Of a stretch of DNA of 10,858 nucleotides, positions 6,951 through 10,858 are shown in pieces (position 1 is the first letter of the stretch; the number at the start of each line of letters is the position of its first letter). This DNA is from Methanobacterium sp. (lineage in GTDB: Archaea > Methanobacteriota > Methanobacteria > Methanobacteriales > Methanobacteriaceae). Both the position numbers and the translations under genes were made by a program. Location of the stretch: NCBI GenBank assembly GCA_003164415.1, contig PLTK01000033.1, positions 2,332-13,189 on the forward strand. The letters run 5' to 3'. The notes beneath the pieces were generated by a model. It ran no database searches, had not been told where the DNA came from, and saw only the letters and a list, made by a program, of their open reading frames with translations.

Positions 6951-7158
6951 ATGTTAATTTCAAGCGAATATTAACTTTTAACTATGTTTATTATAAAATC
7001 GAGCTAGTAATTTAATCCATCTCTTTCTGATAATTAACTTAAACAGGTAGATAACTAATATAAAACTTTTACAAATTCATTATAAAATTTTATGTTCCAA
7101 CTTATATAATCATATTACCCGCATTTCTAATGTTTTTCTATTATGAATAAAAATGGAA

Positions 7159-8343
7159 TTATTTATCTTCAATAATTCCAAGTTTTTTATGCTGGGAAGC
7201 TATTTCATCGGCCATTTCATCTATTTTATCGTAGTCTTCTTCCTTTGGGAATCCTTTTATAATTAATGGTGATATCATATCCACTTTCAAAGTACCTATC
7301 ATTCCTGTTATTTGATCGAGCATCCTTCCACCCCATCCATAGGATCCCATGACAGAAACAAATTTTAATTTAGGTCGAAGGGCATTTGCAAGATATGTTG
7401 CATAGATAACACTTGGATGAGGGCCTGTTAATACTGTTGGTGAAGCAATTACCATTGTTGTTGCATCCACAAGACCTAAAGCCACTTCTCCCATATCTGT
7501 GTAGGTCAAATTCAATGGTTTTGCTTCTACATTACGTTCAACTAATGCATTCACCAAATGATCTACCATGCGTTGGGTACTGCCATGCATGGATATATAT
7601 GGTATGATAACTTCATTCTTTGTATTATCTGATGTCCAATCTTTATATGCATCTATAATAAATTGGGGATCATTATAAATTGGGCCGTGGCTCGGTGCTA
7701 TTATTTTAATATCTATTTTATCCAGTTTTTCAAGATTTTTCCGGATTATGGCCCTAAATGGCATCATTATTTCGGCGTAATATTTTTTAGCATTTCTGTA
7801 GATATCTTTACCAGCAAACAATTGGGTTGTGGCTCTGTGAGACCCGAAAAAATCACATGAAAATAGTATTTTATCCTCTTCAAGATATGTTACCATGGTA
7901 TCTGGCCAGTGAACCCATGGGGTTATTAAAAATTTAAGATTTTTGTTGCCTAGATCAATTGTATCTCCATCGTTGATAACCATAAATTTTTCTTCGGCAA
8001 TTGGAAGAAATTCCATTAATAATCCTTTACATTTTGAATTTGTAATTACAACTGCATTCTTATACTTTTCCAGTATGTTTGGTATGCTTCCTGAATGATC
8101 TTGTTCTGCATGGTTAACAATCAGATAATCAATATCAACTTCTAATTTTTCTAAATTATCTAATAATTCATGAGTTTTAGTAGGATCAACCGTATCTATT
8201 AGGGCGGTTTTTTCACTGCCTTTGATAAGATAAGAATTATAACTTGTTCCATTAGGAATTTGTATTAGCTCATCAAAAATTCTCCTATCCCAATCAACCA
8301 CTCCAACAGAATATACGTCTTCTTTTATTTTCCTATAAATCAT
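7159..8343 (-). CDS. fprA: F420H2 oxidase-type flavodiiron protein FprA
   Basis: A 394-residue flavodiiron protein. In methanogens this family reduces O2 to water with electrons from coenzyme F420H2, protecting the anaerobic cell; some members reduce NO. The N-terminal metallo-beta-lactamase-like domain (about 1-245) shows the di-iron ligands H78, E80, D82 in NHAEQDHSG, H145 in WVHWPD, D164 in SCDFFGSH and H219 in PSHGPIY. The C-terminal flavodoxin-like domain (about 246-394) has the FMN phosphate loop SMHGSTQRM (251-259), ASPTVLTGPHPS (300-311) and GSYGWGG (333-339). No rubredoxin or flavin reductase domain is fused, as expected for the F420H2-type enzyme. GGGGTGAT lies 6 nt upstream of the ATG, an excellent match to the archaeal 16S tail. 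Choice of F420H2 as donor follows the family and apparent lineage, not a visible motif. Confidence 0.93.
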   Translation of the reverse strand: MIYRKIKEDVYSVGVVDWDRRIFDELIQIPNGTSYNSYLIKGSEKTALIDTVDPTKTHELLDNLEKLEVDIDYLIVNHAEQDHSGSIPNILEKYKNAVVITNSKCKGLLMEFLPIAEEKFMVINDGDTIDLGNKNLKFLITPWVHWPDTMVTYLEEDKILFSCDFFGSHRATTQLFAGKDIYRNAKKYYAEIMMPFRAIIRKNLEKLDKIDIKIIAPSHGPIYNDPQFIIDAYKDWTSDNTKNEVIIPYISMHGSTQRMVDHLVNALVERNVEAKPLNLTYTDMGEVALGLVDATTMVIASPTVLTGPHPSVIYATYLANALRPKLKFVSVMGSYGWGGRMLDQITGMIGTLKVDMISPLIIKGFPKEEDYDKIDEMADEIASQHKKLGIIEDK

Positions 8344-8416
8344 TTAAAATCACCCCTGAATATCTTATGCATCTCAGTATAAGCTAATTCTAAAGAACTT
8401 TAATCTATATTTTTCT

Positions 8417-8425
8417 ATTTATAAT
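8417..8425 (-). promoter_or_regulatory. Candidate fprA TATA box
   Basis: The minus strand reads TTATAAATA about 75-80 bases before the ATG. It would give a leader of about 50 nt that includes the strong GGGGTGAT ribosome binding site. It lies within one copy of a 12-base direct repeat. Confidence 0.4.
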
Positions 8426-8677
8426 CCATTATTGATTGAAGTCAATTTTGTATAATTTTTGCAATTTCCAAGTAACGACTTAGGAATTCTAGATATTTTT
8501 ATAGTACTAAATCTTCTATCGAATGGATTTTTAGTTATTTGAATCTCATTATATACTTATATTTATAATCCGATGCATAAAAAAGTTCTGATATAAAACC
8601 TTAAACACTCTTAAACATTATTTAAAATCATTTAATCATGGATAGATTATTTTAAATCATCTTTTAATATCATTTTC

Positions 8678-8728
8678 ATGGATAAAGATAAGTGCAATTG
8701 TAACCATAGTTATATTGAGAATGAATAG
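8678..8728 (+). CDS. Possible 16-codon Cys/His leader peptide
   Basis: An ATG at 8678 opens a 16-residue frame, MDKDKCNCNHSYIENE, ending in TAG only 3 bases before the ribosome binding site of the acidic-protein gene. It contains a compact CxCxH cluster, unusual for random AT-rich DNA. A TTTTAAAT box at about 8650-8657 lies at the distance expected for a leaderless transcript starting at this ATG, and no ribosome binding site is present. It could be a leader peptide tuning translation of the next gene, or chance. The frame is very short. Confidence 0.2.
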   Translation: MDKDKCNCNHSYIENE

Positions 8729-8743
8729 TTCGGGTGAATAATA

Positions 8744-9175
8744 ATGATTAGCAAAGAAGAACTTGTTGATAAAATAGAAAATACAAAACTAGAACGAATG
8801 CCTGATTTAGGGGATTCTTATGAAAAAAGAATTTATTTAGATGATGATAACGTTTTAATAGTAGGTTATAATCAAGAAGAGAAATTTGATGTTGATGATC
8901 CAGATGAGGAGAAGGTGAGAAACTATTACTGGTACTGGGAACTTCGAAATTCTTTAACATGGGATGTACTGTTTGAAAATCAAGATAAAAACTATAATTT
9001 CTGTGAATCCGAGGTTGGAGGGTGGAGTGACAATGATCGTGTTGAAGATGTTGTTGGTGATTTAGCCGAAGAAGATGTTTGCAGATGGAGTGAACAGGAC
9101 TGGATTGAAGATATTTCTGAAGATATTGCCGATGAGGTTATTGATTGGATTAAAACTCTTGAGAAAGAAGTTTAA
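8744..9175 (+). CDS. Acidic protein of unknown function with a C-terminal 21-residue duplication
   Basis: A 143-residue, very acidic and Trp-rich protein that I do not recognise. The N-terminal part (1-87) begins with a helix (MISKEELVDKIENTKLE), then strand-like IYLDDDNVLIVGYNQ (30-44), an acidic loop DVDDPDEEK and the aromatic segment YYWYWELRNSLTWDVLF (61-77). The C-terminal part holds two adjacent 21-residue repeats, W94-R114 and W115-W135, of pattern W-S-[DE]-x-D-x-[VI]-E-D-[VI]-x-x-D-[LI]-A-[DE]-E, which look like amphipathic acidic helices. There is no signal peptide or membrane segment, so it is probably cytosolic. GGGTGA (8732-8737) lies 6 nt before the ATG. Acidic repeats of this kind often bind basic proteins or cations, but no function is claimed. 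The gene is convergent with a second acidic gene sharing the W/F-[IM]-E-D motif. Confidence 0.75.
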   Translation: MISKEELVDKIENTKLERMPDLGDSYEKRIYLDDDNVLIVGYNQEEKFDVDDPDEEKVRNYYWYWELRNSLTWDVLFENQDKNYNFCESEVGGWSDNDRVEDVVGDLAEEDVCRWSEQDWIEDISEDIADEVIDWIKTLEKEV

Positions 9176-9232
9176 ATTCCATATTTATTTTCTTTAAAAA
9201 ATAGATAATTTAGGGGTAATATAAAATAAATT

Positions 9233-9697
9233 TTATTTAACCTCCTCAATAGAGTTGTAATCTGTTATTTCAATAGAAAATCCTTTTTCAAATGCTAATG
9301 TGAGTTTTAATTCAGGCCCGGTCATATCTTCAATTTGACCTGCAACATATTCAAGGAATCTTTTTCCCTTGAGCTTGCTTACACCTACTTTCTTGAATGA
9401 AGTGTTATTTCCGTCATGCTGACCAAGAACTATACTCTTACCAACAATTTTTATGCTATAGGTTTCCCCGATGTCTAAATTGTCTGTATCCTCAAATATT
9501 AGGGTTAGTTCTTCTAAAGAATCTTTATTGGAAGCTTTGGATTTCTTTTTGGAACATTTTAATGCTTTTTCTCCCCTAGCTTTTTCTAATTCCATCCAAC
9601 TGTCTTCTATAAATTCTTCCTCCTCGACATAATCATCTTCCATAAATCCTTCATCATCTTCGATCCATCCTTCTTCTTCCATCATTTCGTCTCTCAT
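9233..9697 (-). CDS. Protein of unknown function with an acidic aromatic-repeat N-terminus
   Basis: A 154-residue protein counted from the ATG at 9697; not recognised. Residues 1-38 are extremely acidic and contain three [W/F]-[I/M]-E-D units (WIED at 11-14, FMED at 18-21, FIED at 29-32). A short basic, Lys-rich linker follows at about 45-58 (KALKCSKKKSKASNK). The remaining 95 residues look like a compact, beta-rich domain (ELTLIFEDTDN, ETYSIKIVGKSIVLGQHD, LKLTLAFEKGFSIEITDY). There is no signal peptide or membrane segment. The frame extends to a GTG at 9706, but that G belongs to the AGGAG ribosome binding site (9706-9710), and the ATG at 9697 has 8 nt spacing, so the shorter form is preferred. 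Its 3' end lies 57 bases from that of the convergent acidic gene. The acidic tail could be a flexible partner-binding segment; this is inference. Confidence 0.75.
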   Translation of the reverse strand: MRDEMMEEEGWIEDDEGFMEDDYVEEEEFIEDSWMELEKARGEKALKCSKKKSKASNKDSLEELTLIFEDTDNLDIGETYSIKIVGKSIVLGQHDGNNTSFKKVGVSKLKGKRFLEYVAGQIEDMTGPELKLTLAFEKGFSIEITDYNSIEEVK

Positions 9698-9910
9698 CCA
9701 TTCCACTCCTATTAAATTTTAAATTTCTAATCCACGAAGTTTTTAGTGTTTATTTGATATAACTAAATTTTTGTTCTAAGATTTTACAATGGAAGTTTTT
9801 ATCTCCATCTAAATTACTGATAAAATGTGTTTTATTTGTATTGTATATAATACTTCAATAATTTTTTTTGTTTACTTCTTTATATTTGTTATCCTATATT
9901 TTTTATATTT

Positions 9911-10015
9911 TTAATTTTCTAAGTGTAAATCATATCCATAGCTCTTTATTATTGAACCTAATTGTTCTCCACTTATCAAATTGTTCATTAGTTCTTTTTC
10001 TACAACTTCGACCAA
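9911..10015 (-). CDS. Candidate 34-residue small protein, TTG start
   Basis: On the minus strand GGGAGG (10025-10030), one of the strongest ribosome binding sites in the window, lies 9 nt before a TTG at 10015 that opens a 34-codon frame ending in TAA at 9911-9913. The product starts MVEVVEKELMNNLISG and ends GSIIKSYGYDLHLEN: a charged helix, then a Gly-broken segment with aromatic residues. The frame extends upstream to an ATG at 10036 (41 residues), but that ATG has no ribosome binding site, and the strong site would then be internal. No membrane segment or Cys is present. A minus-strand TATAAAT at 10094-10100 would start transcription near 10070. It diverges from the micro-gene at 10127. 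Not recognised; it could also be the remnant of a longer gene. Confidence 0.45.
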   Translation of the reverse strand: MVEVVEKELMNNLISGEQLGSIIKSYGYDLHLEN

Positions 10016-10094
10016 TATGATAAACCTCCCAATCATTTATTCAACAAATTTTAAGATCAATCTATTTCATCTTAATACATCTTATCCAACATGA

Positions 10095-10104
10095 TTTATA
10101 TATA
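10095..10104 (+). promoter_or_regulatory. TATA box of the 31-codon micro-gene or small RNA
   Basis: TTTATATATA is one of the best TATA boxes in the window. Its centre is about 27 bases before the ATG at 10127, which predicts that transcription starts at or within a few bases of that ATG. The reverse strand also offers TATAAAT, so the element may serve both directions. Confidence 0.5.
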
Positions 10105-10126
10105 TTTTGATTTGATTTTACTATCT

Positions 10127-10222
10127 ATGAATAAAAATACATATAAATACTTTTTGTTCCTAGGCATAATGTTATTGGGGGGTATTGGACTTATGGACCG
10201 TGCGGGTCTATCCATTCTTTAA
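10127..10222 (+). CDS. Candidate 31-residue membrane peptide, leaderless
   Basis: An ATG at 10127 opens a 31-codon frame. The product starts MNKNTYKYFLFLGIMLLG, continues GIGLMDRAGLS and ends with Ile-Leu and TAA at 10220-10222. A short, Lys-containing N-terminus precedes one hydrophobic stretch (about residues 8-23) long enough to span the membrane, followed by a short polar tail; the Lys placement suggests the N-terminus faces the cytoplasm. No ribosome binding site precedes the ATG, but the TATA box at 10095-10104 fits a leaderless message. GC content is clearly higher than in the flanking DNA. The alternative is a non-coding RNA of about 110 nt, because a seven-pair hairpin lies at 10193-10211 and T5 follows at 10231-10235. 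Not recognised; the role is unknown. Confidence 0.45.
   Translation: MNKNTYKYFLFLGIMLLGGIGLMDRAGLSIL
10193..10211 (+). repeat. Seven-pair hairpin inside the 31-codon frame
   Basis: ATGGACC (10193-10199) pairs with GGTCTAT (10205-10211), with one G-U pair, around the loop GTGCG. It is one of the more GC-rich hairpins I noticed in the spacers. A T5 run follows 20 bases later. It may be part of a terminator or of a structured RNA. Confidence 0.4.
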
Positions 10223-10363
10223 TCAAAATATTTTTAGATGGAAAAGATATAACTATTTTTTGCATTTAATATCTAATTCACCAAAATATTCATCTATATA
10301 TATTAAAAATTCAGATATCTGACCATATATCTCAGTTTAAAGGTAAAAATTATTAAATCAGAT

Positions 10364-10825
10364 TTAGATATCCAGAATGACTTGTAGCATCACATTTAAA
10401 TTTTCATCCTTAATATCCATCATATGATAAGTTACTGCCTTTACTTCAGACCTTCTTTCATGTCTTAGGGGATCGAATTCTTCACCCCATGCTGTAGCAA
10501 CCAGATAATATATATCGGGTTTTTCATCCACTTCTGAATATATTTTAACATCAAATTTAGAGAAGACCAGGTACTCTGCATCATGGAAGAAAAGGAGTTC
10601 TGAAAGCCAGTCGTACAATAATGCTTGTTTATCTTCGGCTTCTAATTCTATTTGTTTTTCAACTGAATATTTTATGGTTGATGTATCGGTAATTACTTCA
10701 AACATCGCAATTGCTGCATTTTCAAAGGCATTACCAAGACTGTTTCCATATGCTTTGTATCCTACATCTGCTGTGACATCGAAAAATTCGAATTTCAGAT
10801 CTTTTGTATTAATATTTTTATCCAA
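10364..10825 (-). CDS. Archease, RtcB activator
   Basis: A 153-residue archease. Archease speeds multiple turnover of RtcB by promoting its guanylation and can broaden its nucleotide use. Signature blocks are FEFFDVTADVGYKAYG (12-27), YDWLSELLFFHDAE (71-84), WGEEFDPLRHERR (113-125), EVKAVTYHMM (127-136) and a C-terminal VILDI (149-153). D20 and the near-terminal D152 match the acidic metal-binding positions of the family. The usual first block is DHTAD; here the His is Val (V17). The start is a TTG at 10825: AGAGGT lies 9 nt upstream, an in-frame TAA sits five codons upstream, and no ATG occurs in frame before residue 41. The protein is cytosolic. It stands apart from rtcB but on the same strand within the window. 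Confidence 0.93.
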   Translation of the reverse strand: MDKNINTKDLKFEFFDVTADVGYKAYGNSLGNAFENAAIAMFEVITDTSTIKYSVEKQIELEAEDKQALLYDWLSELLFFHDAEYLVFSKFDVKIYSEVDEKPDIYYLVATAWGEEFDPLRHERRSEVKAVTYHMMDIKDENLNVMLQVILDI

Positions 10826-10858
10826 TATTTTAACCTCTTAATTCTACTTTTTAAACTT

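Larger units (their letters stand above)
8344..8743. other. 400-base spacer between divergent fprA and the acidic-protein gene
   Basis: AT-rich DNA holding promoters for both directions. TATTTATAATCC occurs twice as an exact direct repeat (8416-8427 and 8560-8571). The first copy, read on the minus strand as a TTATAAATA box, is well placed for fprA, with a start near 8395. Near the other end an imperfect repeat, TCATGGATA followed by A/G-rich sequence, occurs at 8637-8645 and 8676-8684. The only coding sign is a 16-codon frame at 8678-8728. I see no structured RNA. Confidence 0.6.
9698..10363. other. Long sparse region between acidic gene and archease
   Basis: About 660 bases, very AT-rich. 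Between 9721 and 9910 I see only TATA-like elements, for example AGTTATATC on the minus strand near 9755-9762 for the acidic gene and TATATAATA near 9844-9852, and no ORF with a ribosome binding site. Two candidate micro-genes follow (9911-10015 minus, 10127-10222 plus). From 10223 to 10363 there is a perfect 12-base palindrome, TCAGATATCTGA (10311-10322), and T-rich sequence after the archease stop codon. Confidence 0.6.

Noticed and set aside
7082..7093. ATAAAATTTTAT palindrome between rtcB and fprA
   Set aside because: A/T-only dyads of this length are expected by chance in this composition, and no T-run or partner site supports it.
1367..9220. TTTAGGGGTA shared by the spacers near 1367 and near 9210
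   Set aside because: Only a 10-base match, in unrelated contexts, with no positional relation to promoters; probably chance.
9825..9917. 30-codon hydrophobic plus-strand frame (MCFICIVYNTSIIFF...)
   Set aside because: It has no ribosome site and no promoter at leaderless distance. It is Phe/Ile/Tyr-rich because of T-rich DNA, and it overlaps the end of the better-supported minus-strand micro-gene.
10253..10336. Minus-strand open stretch of 27 codons (TEIYGQISEFLIYIDEYFGE...) that looks protein-like
   Set aside because: It is closed upstream by TAA and has no ATG, GTG or TTG start near its beginning and no ribosome site. It could be a gene remnant, but this cannot be supported from the window.

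Overview
The window looks like a piece of a low-GC methanogenic archaeon, most likely a member of the Methanobacteriales close to Methanobacterium. This is an inference from gene content. It carries an F420H2-oxidase-type flavodiiron protein (FprA), archaeal RtcB and archease, an archaeal-type dUTPase, a 6-oxopurine-type MtnP relative, a DUF763 protein and a tandem PRC-barrel protein. Spacers are AT-rich with archaeal TATA boxes, and the ribosome binding sites are of the GGAG or GGTGAT type. I see no rRNA, tRNA, CRISPR array, insertion sequence or phage genes.

Layout. From 1 to 1300 two minus-strand genes encode a two-repeat PRC-barrel protein and a class I SAM methyltransferase. Plus-strand dut (1465-1920) converges on a minus-strand DUF763/helix-hairpin-helix gene (1994-3118). 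A 49-codon plus-strand gene (3273-3422), too short for usual ORF cut-offs, follows. Next come four minus-strand genes, each with its own spacer and probable promoter: nadA (quinolinate synthase), an S-methyl-5'-thioinosine/adenosine phosphorylase, rtcB (RNA ligase) and fprA. After a 400-base spacer, two acidic proteins of unknown function face each other (8744-9175 plus, 9233-9697 minus). A 657-base stretch then holds two candidate micro-genes that diverge from a shared AT-rich promoter region. The window closes with archease (minus), the activator of RtcB.

Functional reading. The clearest link is rtcB with archease, about 3.4 kb apart on the same strand; between them lie fprA, the two acidic proteins and the micro-genes. 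The remaining genes are mostly single-gene transcription units in nucleotide, NAD and sulfur-nucleoside metabolism, plus oxygen detoxification. Three start sites deserve attention: rtcB should start at the ATG at 6906 and not at the TTG at 6921, the minus-strand acidic gene should start at the ATG at 9697 and not at the GTG at 9706, and archease appears to use a real TTG start. The least explained parts are the acidic gene pair and the divergent micro-gene pair.
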